Source: Diphasiastrum complanatum
Lineage: Eukaryota; Streptophyta; Lycopodiopsida; Lycopodiales; Lycopodiaceae
Length of the DNA: 64,000 nucleotides
Assembly: GCA_029204225.1 (NCBI GenBank)
Contig: MU832168.1
Location: 1 to 64,000, forward strand
Reading direction: 5' to 3'
Positions 44,038 to 56,609 of the stretch are shown here, one piece after another. Numbering within the stretch: the stretch's first letter is position 1; each line of letters opens with the position of its first letter. The notes under the pieces were generated by a model that was given only the letters and a program-made list of their open reading frames with translations, did not search any database and had not been told where the DNA came from. Both the position numbers and the translations under genes were made by a program.

Positions 44038-44440
44038 TGTGAAGTATTTAGCACGTGTGAACTTCACCACACACCTTACAGAATCTTAATGAGGTGTTGT
44101 GATTGCACATGAATGATCAAAGAATAGATTACTTAAAAAATCCAAGACAAGAGCACAATGGCATACCACAGACTCAAAAAACTAAGTCCTCACTATGAGA
44201 GACACTGATTAGAAATAATTCTAAGTGCTCACTATGGCAAAAATAGGCTACTCTCGAGTAGAGAGAGAATATGAAGCCAAAAAACTAGAGTAGAGAGAGA
44301 ATGTTCAAAAGCTCATCAAAATCTCAATATTCACAATATGGCAAACTAGTTAAGAACTCCCTACATCAAGAGGCTCGAGTTCCTAGGTGGATTTCCAAGT
44401 AGTTTCATTCTACAGTCTACTTATCTGTTTTTAGTCAAAA
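44038..44440 (-). repeat. 5' LTR of D (outer end undetermined)
   Basis: Starts, in plus coordinates, with tgtgaagtatttagcacgtg directly after the primer-binding site. The other border cannot be fixed because the partner LTR is absent; the estimate stops before the hAT relic. Confidence 0.5.
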
Positions 44441-44503
44441 ATCTTCAGTTTTAAAGTATATCCCTTTAGGTCTATAATATTTTGTTTTATCACTTCGTAG
44501 ATC

Positions 44504-45796
44504 ATGTCTAAATGTCAAAAGACTCTTTTCAGTATTCTTGGCTTTGAAAAAGTTAATGTTCATGATATGTCTAATAAAGTTCCAAGTGCAGTAGGTAGTT
44601 CTACTGATGATCCTATTGATTTAACTGATATTAATTTAGATGGAAAATCTATAGAGGAAGTTGATCAAATAAAAAAAGCATCAAAGCTTTGTGTCCTAGT
44701 TGGAAGGACACATTTCCATGGGTTAGATTCGATAAAACCATTGGTCGTGTTTCCTATACATGGTGTGAAAAAAATCCTAATAATCTTACAGAATATGGTA
44801 GAAATGGTTCTATAAATATCAAACTTAGTGCTATTAAAAATCATGCAAACTCTGAATTACATAAGATTTCTAACTGGGTTGTGAAGGATGGCAGGAAATC
44901 TTTTGAAGAAGGAATGAAGAAGCAAGCTCTAAGTGTCGATACCTCTATACAACATCTTTTTCATTCGACATATTTTATTGCTAAACATAATTTTGCTTTC
45001 ACAGATTTTGAAGATATTCTGATCTATTTACGGGCATCTTGTGCTCCCAATGTCCCTCGTGGTATATATGAGAATGGTAAAGCATATCGAGGAGCACTTA
45101 AAGGTAACTTTTATATGAGTATAGTGATAGATAGAGATATTGATGGAACTGACTTACAAAGTGCTATAGATTTTCAAAAACAGTTTTTGAGCTTTATCAT
45201 AAAAAATTTGAAGAAACGTTTTAAAGATAGTCACAATTCTTTCATCGTTGAAAATTTTATCACCTTGTGTTTTTCCTTTGGGTGGATATTGTGAGTTGAA
45301 AAGCTTTGGTGATGATGATGTTGATAACTTGGTAAACTTTTATGGAAAATCTAAAAAATTGGACAACAATAATGAAACTATAGAACCTTTTATAGATAGT
45401 TTATCATTTAGACGAGAGTTTACTAGATTTAAAATGCAAGTTTCAAATGAATGGAAAGGTAAGAGTTTGAAAGAAACTTGGTTGAACATTGGATCTAATG
45501 AAACTTGGCGAGAAAAATACCCTAATATGTTAAAATTAGCTAAAGTTGCTTTGTTACAATGTTCTAGCACTGCAGCATGTGAGAGAGGGTTTAGTATGAA
45601 AAACTGGATCAAAGATAAATTACGTAATTCTTTGTCTACTTCAAATGTTGATGCTCTTATGCGTATATGCATAGAAGGCCCTCCATTAGACGATTCCATG
45701 GATTTTTCTCACGCTATCAAATTGTGGAAAAAAGATACGTCAACAAGCCGACATATATATGATTATTGTGAACCTAGTTCTTCAGTCCAAGTATGA
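44504..45796 (+). pseudogene. hAT-family transposase relic with TTF-type zinc finger
   Basis: Three overlapping frames form one damaged protein: an N-terminal part from MSKCQKTLFSILGF; a TTF-type zinc-finger region (SWKDTFPWVRFDKTIGRVSY, then HANSELHK); and the C-terminal hAT dimerisation domain (LAKVALLQCSSTAACERGFS). This order is that of ZNF862-like hAT proteins. One frame break lies near the A7 run at 44671, another near 45255. Between about 45120 and 45190 the RNase H-like catalytic core normally found in the family is missing. It cannot transpose by itself. No terminal inverted repeats or 8-bp duplication were identified. Not related to the surrounding copia elements. Confidence 0.8.
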
Positions 45797-47560
45797 TTTC
45801 TTTACATTATGCTATGTAAAAATATAACTTTTCATCATTATAGTTTTTCAAATTTTTAAACATGTAAAATCTATAAATGGCCTATGATGGTGTACATATT
45901 TTGTATACACATGATGATTGATATAAATTGTAATTTTTGTTTTTATATATGTTTGTTTTTTTTATAAAGCATCTCATATTATGATTCATTGTTTAACTTT
46001 CTATTTAAAAAGTTTAACATTTTGACTACTTTGTTAGAATTGATTTGAATAATGTAAATGGCTATCTTAGTACATTCAAAGATGACACATAGCAAGCTTG
46101 ATGCCTATCAATGCATAAATGCATGTTTGGGTGTCCGACAAGTACTTGATTTTGGCCTTGCCTCCAAGCCTGTACACATTGTGAAAGTCTCTAGTAAGTA
46201 GTAGTTGAATTCAAACGCCACACAAGACAATCTAAACAGAGCTATAAAGCACTCATAGTTCTCTGACTTTTTCATGCACAACAAATCTAATTTTGAATCT
46301 GATTTTCAGCCAAGTTTGCAAGATTGCAGGCAATGCTTTTTCCTCCTCATCCTATCTGATTTGATCTATAAAAGTTAAAACTATATGCTGTGAAAAACAT
46401 TAAAAAACACATTTTAGGTACGTCAAGTATGAATGTTTACACTACGGAGACTGAATTCTGGTCTGACTCCAAATGCTAGATAGGGATCTGAATTTGTTGA
46501 ATTTAAATCACTATTCTCCTTACTTGTACATGCTGAAGAATGAAGGATCTGGTGGCCAATTGACGCTCTAATTTAAGGACATAAATCTTGCTGAAAATCA
46601 CCTATAATTGGGCCAAGGAACTTGCTGGAATTAGGCAGGATATCTTACATGCTTTTGCTTCAATATTCAATGTGGATTTGGACGAGAAAGATAGTAGGTG
46701 GATGACTTGACTTCTGCCCAAGACAACCTTCTCCATCTCCTAAAGGTCTGACAACAAACTCTACATGCAACTCAAGATTTCTAGATAAAACTTACATGCA
46801 AAGTATGAATCACAAAGGTTGATACTTATAAGCACAAGCTGAGTTTTGTACACAGAATAATCTGATTTCTGCTCATGGTCAAAGACTAAAAACGTGCATG
46901 CAAGTATCTTATAAGATCCCAACAGATAAACTTTCAATGTTAAATAGAAAAGACTCCCCTCATATTTGGAAGGCAAAATTTAGAAGGATTAGGGCCTAGG
47001 CACATTTCTTAGGGCAATCTGAGAATTTTTCATAAGAGGATTGTACACAAGGGTCCACCACCAAGGAAAATTCCATACAAATTTTTCATCTAACATTTTA
47101 ACTACTTTGTTAGAATTGATTTGAATAATGTAAGTGGTTATCTTAGTATCACATTTAAATGTCATTAGATTTTGACATTTTAATTACTACTTATAGTGGA
47201 TCTGAGTTCTATATGCAATGCAATTAACACTCTAATAAAATTTTTAATATTTTCTTTTCTCATATTTTTGTTAGCTAATGTCTTATCAATTTTGTATTCC
47301 CTATTTGTTTGACATTCATATGATTATTGTTAGTTAGCTGATTTCTGGAGACTTGAGACAATAATGTTTGAGGCTTGAGCTGAAATTTTTGAATTGAACG
47401 TGATATCTAAGTTTCACATACATAATCAATGATCTTCTGAGGCCAATATCTGTATATGTGATGTTTTGCAATATGTTACATTGTGTTATCAATAATGATA
47501 ATTTTCAAAATATTAGAAGCTCACTGATATCATTCTGATTAGGTTATTTGTCAGTTAAAA
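45797..47560. other. Non-coding sequence with a ~60-bp direct repeat pair
   Basis: 46017-46075 and 47094-47150 share taacattttgactactttg..agaattgatttgaataatgtaa, in direct orientation about 1.08 kb apart. Nothing coding is seen between or beside them. Confidence 0.5.
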
Positions 47561-47669
47561 TTGTTGGAAAATATTTACTTTTTACAATGTAGATTTTGGA
47601 TTTGAGAACAAACTTGTACTCGGATTTCCGCAACGTTTGACGCTGTAATCATCCAATATGTTAGAAATT

Positions 47670-47795
47670 TAATATTAAAAGCTTTTAGCGACCTTTGAAA
47701 TTTTTCAGTTATAGGCTTTTGGCCGTCTTAAATTTTTCACTTTTAGGCTTTTGGTCGCCTAAATTCTTTCTTTTAGGTTTTGAGCTTTCAACATT
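47670..47795. repeat. Degenerate ~35-bp tandem repeat
   Basis: Three to four imperfect units of the type ttttaggcttttggtcgcc plus a ttaaatttttca linker. Confidence 0.55.
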
Positions 47796-48700
47796 TTCAA
47801 AAGCCTAATGGGTGTAATGCCCAGTAGGTTTTATGTAAGGTTGAAAAAAATGTTTTTCGCAAGCGTTGATTGAGACAATGGGATACAAGTCATTCCAGTA
47901 CAACCGATAGTGACCCTCTAAATATCTGAGAACGCATATCGTGGCTCCTTGTACCCTGCAAGGTCTTTTGAGAACACGTCTCATGCCTCCCTCTACCATC
48001 GAAATTCCTGTTCCTTTCTTTCTAATTTTACTAAATTTTTTCCTCTTTTAGTGAGTGTCAAATTTAGGCATTTCATGTTGATGGATGGTGCAGTGGTGCA
48101 CTATCAAACGGGTCATGCTTCATTCTAGTTGATTTTTGTCGTTTGATATATCAATGTTTTGCACTTGAAATGCTGATTAAATTGAGGTCCTTTTTTGGGG
48201 TTGGTGGTGCAAAAAAACTAAGTGTAAATTACCAGCACTAATCTAACCTCTATAAGAAGATAAATCATTTTGTCATAGTGAGACATCTGCTATATATTGT
48301 TACTTAAACTACCATCTATGAAAGATGAAAAATAACTATCAACTATATTAATAGATTGCACAAAAAGAGCATTGTCAGATTGACACATTCTCACAATAAT
48401 GAAATGATTGCACTTTCTGACATACAAAAATACTTAGTAATTTTTAATAACACACACAAACATCAAAACATGACATGCATAAACATCAAAACATAACCTG
48501 TATTGCAAGTAAGCTTCCTTACATAATTCACTTGACTTTGCCAATCAACTTCAAAAGACAAGTACATTTTACAAAAAGTGCATTGAATTGATCCAAATTG
48601 AAAGTATATATGAAAGCCTCTGTATTTATAATATCATTTCTGAAACTAGTCTAAGGTTGATAAAACGAATGAATCATGTTGTTCTAGAATTTTATTCTAG
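47796..48700. other. Unassigned sequence
   Basis: No gene or known element recognised. A 64-codon open frame on the minus strand (47805-47999) has no match I know. Confidence 0.35.
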
Positions 48701-49503
48701 CAGCAACATTGCCCTTGTTGGATTATTTTCCTGACTATCGACTAATCGATCTTTTAATCTGCATCCACTTATTATCTAGTTCTACAGTTCCCTTCGTGTT
48801 TCTACTGCAAAAATACTCAGGAAATCGCTCATAGGTGGATCCGACGTATTAACATCATTCGACAAACTTTACAAGCATTCGACAAACTTTAGAAGCATTG
48901 ACAAACTTCAGTGACTTCGAAGACTTCGGTTACTTCACAAGCATTGAAGACTTCGGCCACTTTAGACACTTCGGCTACTTCAGAGACTTCGGCCATTTCA
49001 ACTACTTCGGAGACCTCGGCCACTTCGGCCATGTCGATGGATGACAGTTAATTGCTCCACTCGTTTTGAAGCTAAAAACTTGCCCTAATCCTATAGCAAG
49101 TAAATTTCCATGAAGTACCAACTGGATGGATGCCAGCTCACTATGGCCCACCGGCCATTAAGATCTATGACCTAATTAGTTGTCCTATTGGACGTGCCGC
49201 ATTTGCTTAGTATAAATAGCTGATCTTATTTCTATTATGCAACACTTTTACAGAGTATTGTAGCATCTCTCCCAAGCTTTCAAGCTTGAACACTCTTGAG
49301 CATTCTAGCTCAGTTCTTTAGAGTTCTTTAGAGCTCTTTAGAGTTTTGCTATTAGCGTTTACTGCTTATCAACAGAAGCGTTCAGACAGAGTTATCAGTT
49401 ACTCAGAGATAGCTTAGAGTACGTGGTTCCTATCCGCAATTCTCTTGTGCTCATCATCATCTATTTTATGTTGAATCAATCTATCCTTTATTGCATTCAG
49501 TAG
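48700..49503 (+). repeat. Possible solo LTR
   Basis: The ACTTCGG array is followed by a TATA box (tataaatag at 49211-49219), a tract rich in agttctttagag repeats (49313-49345), and an end reading ttgcattca. This resembles the U3-R-U5 order of a gypsy-type LTR. Neither partner LTR, primer-binding site nor target duplication was found, so this is tentative. Confidence 0.3.
48850..49036. repeat. ACTTCGG-type minisatellite
   Basis: About fifteen copies of (g/c)acttcgg(c/a) or close variants spaced 6-18 bp apart, for example cttcggccacttt, cttcggctacttc, cttcggccatttc. GC-richer than its surroundings. Confidence 0.7.
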
Positions 49504-51023
49504 TATGTCAGAATGTATGCTTCTCTATAATTATTTGAACGTGACTCTTGTCATTATATTTTGTTTAATATTGATAGACGTAGTCATGCATTATGCTGCG
49601 CTCGATAAGTCTTCACTACCTTCGACTTGTCGTTATTGCATATCACCTGTTTCCAACAACCCTAACTTCAAATTTTGCTCCAAGTATTTGATTTGTGACA
49701 AATATGATAAGAAAATGTGAGGTGAAATTTCTTGTGTCAGTTGAAGATGATAATGAGAGATATATAAAATTATCACTAGAAATCCTACTTGTGCACATAT
49801 AACATACCATCAAATACTATTGAGCATGTCAAATGGCTAACTATCATCATTGCCAACTCGTTAGTGTTGCAATCATAAAACATGTGTCAATCCCATGCAT
49901 GAGATCAAATACCATGTCTCTGGGCTTGGAAAAGCTTGCAAAATGTAGTTCTTTAATTTGTAATTGTGCTAGACCCCACAAATATGTTGATCTTCATGTT
50001 GTATCCATTTACACACACAAAAATGTCGATCTTCATGTTGTATCCATTTACTCGCTTTGGCCCTATCTTAAAATATGTCATCGAGCTATCTTTGAAAATG
50101 AATGGCCCCAAATTTTTCCAAGATTGTCACTATGAACAATAAAGTTAGAATTGTACAATAAAGATAATGTGATGGATGGAAAAGAAATATAATGTTAGTT
50201 TCATTGGGAGAAAAGCCTCATATTTCAGATATAGAAGCTAGAATTGTATGGAGTTCATCTGAAATGCATGCTTATCTTTAGATGGACGTTCTAGGCTCAC
50301 AGCTTTCTTGATTTTGTGAGTGCTTCTGGAGTGAACGTGACCTGAGAAATCCACTGACGGGCTGGATTAAACATATACTACAACATGAATTGGATCTTTT
50401 TGCCTGATTTGGCAATGTATTAAGAAGATAACTTCAAGAATGCCTAACCGCCTGGTAACGGGCAAAAACAACCTGTAACCAGAGTAAAGAAACCATAAAC
50501 CATGTTTTACAGATCCTCGCTGATAGAATCTACATGTTTCAAAAAGGATTCCATCTATGTTCAACATTGTCATTGCAAAAGAGCATGAATTGTCATGTCT
50601 TACATGTGTTGTATTGTAGCATACCAAGAAAACTAGGCATGGAACTGTCTTTTTCTCCCCTCCAATCATGTTTTAGTTGCATCTCCCTTTTTTTAATTAT
50701 GGGTCAGCATATCCACCTCATTTTGTTGGACAGTGTCTGTTTTTTTGCTCTTCCTCTAGAGCCACACTTCTACGCTCACCACTGACTTTATAAGCCAAAG
50801 TGTGTGTGGTGTACTCAAGCCTATGGCCACCAAGATCATTTGCCCTCTCTACATTTTCCAATATCTTTTTTCAAGTAGAAGTCATATTGTTGTCATGAAT
50901 TTGTGGATTCTCTTGCCTATTGCCCCTATCACAACACGCTACACCACATCACTACAAATCACACGATCAAGAAAATCTCTCAAACATGGCCACATCCAAT
51001 TCGCCTACCTTCAAGAAATGACA
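49504..51023. other. Unassigned sequence
   Basis: Only short chance-like open frames. A 36-bp near-repeat occurs at about 49988-50050 (tgttgatcttcatgttgtatccattta / tgtcgatcttcatgttgtatccattta). Confidence 0.4.
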
Positions 51024-51283
51024 TAATAATGTTTTGTATGTTCCATCCATTACACAAAACTTGCTTAGTGTTGGTCAACTAATGGACAAAGGACTAGATG
51101 TACATTTCAAGAATGGAGTATGTTCCATCTTGAAAAGTGATAAGTGCATAGCTAGTGGCATTAAGCAAGGAAGGCTTTTTAAGTTGGATGCAAATGTGCC
51201 ATTGAAAGTGTGAATATGGTAAGGGAGGAGTTGACTCAAGTGGAGATTTAGCATAAAAATTAGGCCATTTTAATCTTCAATCA

Positions 51284-52756
51284 ATGGAGTCCATGGCATC
51301 AAAGGATCTAGCCCTCCGCCTACCAAAATCATTCAAGAAGTGTGGCAAAGTGTGTGAGGCATGTGGCCTTGCAAAGTCACATGAGACTTCCTACAAGAGA
51401 TCTTTGACAATATCTACTTCACCCTTGGATCTTATTCATTCAGATGTACATGCTTTTTCTCATGAAAGTAATGGAGGTGCCTTAATGTACGTGACTTTCA
51501 TAGATGATTGTACTAGATTCACTTGGATTAAATTATTTTCTAAGAAAAGCCTTGTATATGAAGCTTTTGTAAAGTTTAAGTCTCTAGTGGAAAAGCAATT
51601 TAGTTCTTGCATTAAAGTTCTAAGATGTGATAATGGAGGAGAGTATATCTCCAACAAGATGAGAGACATTTGTGAGATCAATGGCATTAAGAGAGAGCTT
51701 ACTTGTTCCTCCACCCCCCAATAAAATGGGGTGGCCGAGAGGAAAAATAGGAGCCTTTGTGAATGTGCAAAGTCTTTAAGACTTGATGCATCTCTACCCA
51801 TCTCTTTTTGGGGGGAGGCCATAACTTGTGCAAATTTTTTATGTAATAGGCTTCCTAATAGTGCTATTGGTGGGATCTCACCATTTCAAGCTTTGTTTGG
51901 AAATAAGCCCAATGTAGAAGACTTTAAAGTGTTTGGATGTATATGTTATGTCCACATTCCTTTGGAAATTAGAAGGAAAGAAGATGCAACTTCCTTCAAA
52001 GGAATATTTGTAGGCTATAGTGAAAATAGCAAAGGATATAGGATATTTAATCCTATTTCAAGAAAAGTAAAAGTCAGCAAGGATGTCTTATTTGATGAAT
52101 CTCAAAGTTACAAGACGTCTCCAAATGCATCTAATCCTTTATGTGTTGAATATCTTGAAAAACCCGAGGAGGAGCTTCTTGAAAGTGATCTTTTGGAAGA
52201 TCAAGATCAAGAACCAAAGGGGCCAAGGAGATCCACAAGGAGCAAGGCCGAGCCTTCAAGGCTCACATACTTTGAGAAAGGAAAGCAAAGGGAAGACACA
52301 TCTCCTTCTAGCTCTTACTCTTTTCTAACCACAATGCTTGAAGAGCCATCATGTTATGAAGATGCAAGTAGATCACAAGTTTGGATAGATGCAATGCAAG
52401 TAGAGTTTGATGCTTTGATAGATAATCAAACTTGGAATCTTGTACACCTTTCATATGGGAAGAAGGCACTTGCATGTAAGTGGATCTATAGATTAAAGTA
52501 CAATCAAGATGGATCTATAAGTAAGTACAAAGCTAGATTGGTTGCTAAGGGATTTCTTCAAACTAAAGGCATAGATTGTGAAGAAACATTTGCACCTGTA
52601 GCAAAGGTTGTAACCATTAGATTGATCATTTGTATTACTACTTTATTCAAGTGGAATCTCTATCAAATGGACGTGACCAATGAATTTTTGAAATATACAT
52701 GTTGCAACCCGAGGGCTTCATCGAGGATGGTGACGAGGACAAGGTTTGCCACTTAA
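51284..52756 (+). pseudogene. Element I integrase and RT start
   Basis: Catalytic Asp (IHSDVHAF), Asp (RCDNGGEYIS) and Glu (NGVAERKN) are all present, but a TAA at 51722-51724 replaces Gln just before NGVAER. Before 51284 the GAG-pre-integrase Trp codon is TAG. The C-terminal part (VFGCICYVHIPLEIRRKEDA) and RT start (ALACKWIYRLKYNQDG, YQMDVTNEFL) are in frame. At about 52690 a small deletion shifts the frame at the NAFLNG motif. One of the few integrases here whose triad is intact. Confidence 0.85.
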
Positions 52757-53256
52757 GGAAGAGCCTATATGGCTTGAAGCAAGCACCTAGAGCTTGGTAC
52801 TCTAGGTTGCATAATTTTCTCTACTCCCTTGGCTTTGTGATTAGCTCTTATGAGTTTTATTTGTACATCAAATGTAGTGATGGAAAGATCATCATTTTAG
52901 TTCTTTATGTTGATGATACCATATTGACTAAAAATGATGGTGAAGGCATAAGAAATGTTAAAGCTTCTTTGTCTGGTGAATTCAAGATGGTAGATCTAGG
53001 ACTTCTTAAGTTCATACTTGGAATAGAAGTTGCTAGAGGTAGCGATTTTACTTTTATAAGTCAATCAAAGTATGCTACTTCCATTCTTGAAAGGTTTGGC
53101 ATGAAAGATTGTAAAGGCATTGACACCCCTATGGAGCAAGTTTGTAAAGTTTTTAATGATGGTGATGAAGCATCCTTTGAGGACATCACGCTCTTTAGAA
53201 AGCTAATAGACTCCTTAATCTATTTGACAATCAATAGCCCAGTGCAAGCAAACTAA
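52699..53256 (+). pseudogene. Element I reverse transcriptase core
   Basis: MLQPEGFIEDGDEDKVCHLR, then SLYGLKQAPRAWYSRL, LYVDDTILTKNDGEG with an intact YVDD, LLKFILGIEVARG, and LFRKLIDSLIYLTI. The ATG at 52699 is the Met of the normal YMLQPEGF motif and not a true start. Confidence 0.85.
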
Positions 53257-53655
53257 GTCAATATATGCAAGGTCCCTTGATGCATCATTGGAAAAGTGCC
53301 AAGAGAGTGCTTAGATATGTCTCATCTACTAGATTTTTTGGCATTCTCTATCAAGGATCTAATTTGTACTTGAGGGCATTTTTGGATTCGGATTTTGCAG
53401 GAGACAAGATGGATAGAATATCTATAAGTGCATTTGTCACTTTTCTTTGTGGAGGAGTGATATCTTGGCTTTCCAAAAAGCAAGATATAATTTCTCTTTC
53501 CTCTTGTGAATCCGAGTACAAGGCATTGACTTCAACAACCAAAGAACTCCTATGGCTTAGAAGACTTTTGGTGGAACTACATTCTATAGGCTCTGAATAT
53601 GTCAACAGTGCTCTTGGAATTGTAGATAGATATACATTAGACTTACCAAGTTAGA
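53257..53655 (+). pseudogene. Element I RNase H, truncated
   Basis: HHWKSAKRVLRYVSSTRFFG, FLDSDFAGDKMDRIS, CGGVISWLSKKQ, SLSSCESEYKALTSTTKELL. After LVELHSIGSEYV it diverges; the CDNxSAxxLA to TKPL end is missing. Confidence 0.85.
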
Positions 53656-53667
53656 AGTGAGGAGGAG

Positions 53668-54420
53668 TGTTAAAAGTCTCACTTCCAGCTTGATGTACTT
53701 GGTTAATCTTGAGATATTTGATCATGATAGGATCTCACACGTGTGGAGCATGTTCCCACATGTGAAAGGATGTACATAACTTACTTTTATAAAGTTAGAT
53801 TGATTTTAGATGGATCCACACAAGTGTGAAATTGACCTTTGAGTAGAATCTAGAAAAAGTCATTTTAGTCAAACTTTTTGTAAATAGAATGCACTTCCAT
53901 TTGAATGAGTAAATGCTCCCACATGTCAAGATGCCATTCACACGTGTGGATAAGGTTGTAGATGATAAGATAGAGAGATTCCATAAGATCATATTTTATA
54001 GGGAATATTCCTATGAATGTGGATGATTAGCTTTTTTGTTTCTAGTCAGCTTTGGAAAATGAACATATATGGCTCCCATTGGTGGATCTGGATGACTAGG
54101 CACTATTCACACGTGTGAAGGCTTGTTGGACAGTACTCAGTTCGTGGATGTACTTGATCTATAAAGGGATCAACCAAATCAATGAGTAGTTGATGTGACA
54201 TTGGCAAATTCTATTTTCCTTGTGATTTTCACATTTGTCTTGAGTTTTTATGATTGGAATGCTTGTGTAAAAGTACTTCACTCTCTATTTACAGACCATA
54301 CTAGTACTATCCTCCACATGTGTGAGACCGCTCTTCATAGTTTTTAATCATTTGATCCATTGCTCTTGATAAAATCATAGTGTAATGCATCTAGATCAAG
54401 ATCTAACACTTAGAACTTGA
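53668..54420 (+). repeat. 3' LTR of I
   Basis: Starts TGTTAAAAGTCTC after ggaggag. Three perfect CACACGTGTG palindromes (53736, 53939, 54108) plus CACATGTG variants; TATA-like ctataaaggg at 54159-54168. Right end estimated. Confidence 0.7.
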
Positions 54421-54450
54421 TAGATCATTGGATTAGGCAATCAATAACTC

Positions 54451-56529
54451 TTAATGATTGTTTTGTAAAATCATACTTGTCCTTTTTTTTTTAAACTGAC
54501 ACCTACACATACTAGCTCCTACATGGTCATTCCTTCTCTTGGGATTCACCATGAGGCTCACATGATTTTGAACTATTATCCTAGCTAGTATTTCTCGGCT
54601 CTCATTCTCGTCTCTCTTCTTCCTCAGGGACCTCCTCGGTCTAGAGTGAGAGGTGCTCTTTAGAATATCTTGGCTCGGCATCTTGGGGATTCCTCGAAAT
54701 CAGCCGACGTCATCCTCCCCGAATCTGTCGTAGGACCCATTGCAACACATATGGAATGACGTCATTTCAACTTTCGCATTGGCGCTTGGAAAAGCGTGGA
54801 TCTTCTTTCTCTTGCATAAAACCAAATGCTTATTCGTCGCAAAATTGTTTCACAAAACTGAGATGTCTCAATGGCTTTTACATTCCCGCCCGCTTGAGAA
54901 CCTCCTACAAGTCCTGCTCACCTTGTCGCCTCGCGGATTGTTTTCTCATGCCCATTTTCCTTCCTAGGGCTTCAAATACTTGGAAACATAATTTGTTTTT
55001 GAAGGGTAATGGCCCCAGTAGTCTCGCACCTTATGGATGAATCCGAATTCCTGCTAGTCTTCCACCAGCATGACATAGAGAGAGGACATGAAGGCCGCTC
55101 TATAATAGAGTCGGGCCATCATCTGGGGGTCATCTTCTGATTGGAGGGCTATGTTGGTCTAAGCCTTGATCCTAGAAGCGGATCATGAGAAAGGCTATGG
55201 ATCTGCAATACTCGGCACTTTCTCGCACGCATAAGTCGGCACTGGACTTATATCTGTGGCCAAAATCCAGTAGTTGCATCCTCAGGTCATCGATCGATGA
55301 GCTTTCTAAAACCCCCGGGATAACCGGCCAGTTGACATCTTCACTACGTGGTCGCTCTGTTGGCCATGGGTTTCTTCTTTTGATCGGCATATAATAGGGG
55401 TCAACCCTCTTCCAGGGTGGTGCCCTTAGATACTCGTGCAGCCTCCTGCTATCCTTTACGACTTTAATTCGCCATTCTGGCTACGGTTGCAAAGCGACAA
55501 TGATCTCAGTCCTCGTGGAATATTGATCTTGATCGATGTCGTCTTTTCTGCCCCTCATCGGAGGTATTTTCTCTCGAACCTTTCTGATTCCCGTGTATCG
55601 GCCATCTGGGGGGGTTGCTTTTTGCTATTGTTGTGGCTTTGTCAAATATTCATCCAACGCCTTGGCACCTGCATTTTCCTGGACCTTTCACTTGTTGAGC
55701 TCAACAGTCACTTCGGCAGAAAAGTGACTGCCACCAATGCCTCATGTGTCTAAGAAATCATAGGTCGTATCTCATATTCATAAACGCATCAATGTGTAAT
55801 ATTGTCAGCACCCCTTTTATACAACTGTCTGTGGCGATAAGTTGAAAAGGTCCGCCTTTATCAAAGATTTTCTTTTGGCTACTGTATTTTCTTTTAGCCT
55901 GCCAGTTGTAAGGAACTGAGTGATTTCCTCAGCCCATAGTGGAGTGGCATCAATCTAGAAAAGACATGCATCAAGTAAATCATCGTTGACTGGTGCATCA
56001 GCTTTTTCAACATTTTGATGTTTCGCCATAAACATCACAAGCGTTCTCAAAGACTTGTAAAAATCTCTGAGGGGTCCGAATGACCATCGTACTTAGGGAG
56101 ATCTAGTTTTGGTGTGCGTTTTTCAGTATGAGGTCCATGGTTGGTAGAAGCCCCATTTAGGTGAGCTCTTGCGTGAGAAGACTTGGCAGCATGAAAATGT
56201 GGTCAGTCATATGAAGGTTCGGCCCTAGTGGGTTCCCATCTCTTGAATGGGTTTGTGGATGGCTCATGTATTTGGGATTTCATTCGAGGGTACCGATTGT
56301 GTCTAGCTTGCTCAGTGGAAGGTGACACCATCTCGGGCTGATAATCATCTGTCAAATTGGGACCGTAAGGACGATCCATGTGTAATGTCAGAAGGATCTT
56401 GGTGGCTATGTGGTTGGGGTTTTTTTTTGTTTTATGATTATTATTATTTTTTGTTTTTTTTTTAAGGGTTTGAATGTAAACTGGAGAAAAGGTACAGTGC
56501 TCAGAGTATTGTGACTGGCGTGGAACCAA
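54451..56529 (-). pseudogene. Rearranged Ty3/gypsy relic
   Basis: Minus strand, GC-richer than the copia DNA. 56030-56529 reads a gag-like start ending in LDLPKYDGHSDPSEIF. Around 55810-55960 it reads WAEEITQFLTTGRLKENTVA and KADLFNLSPQTVVYKG, the linker from RNase H to the integrase zinc-binding domain. So gag is joined to late pol with ~3 kb missing. Further left, 55172-55390 is a clean frame (SEDVNWPVIPGVLESSSIDD, LLDFGHRYKSSADLCV) that I do not recognise. Confidence 0.6.
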
Positions 56530-56609
56530 ATTGCACAGTATCCAGGTGAGTCATAGTCAAAGGAATTTGGCTACAAGTCTAGTCAAAGATTGAGTAGACT
56601 TTCAAGTAG

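Larger units (their letters stand above)
51024..54420 (+). mobile_element. 5'-truncated copia element I
   Basis: Begins inside the protease end (NVLYVPSITQNLLSVGQLMD) and runs through integrase, RT, most of RNase H and the 3' LTR from 53668. The 5' LTR, leader and gag are missing. The right border is estimated. Confidence 0.8.

Noticed and set aside
55436-55753. Plus-strand frames in the 55-kb region
   Set aside because: They lie opposite the gypsy relic and show no domain.
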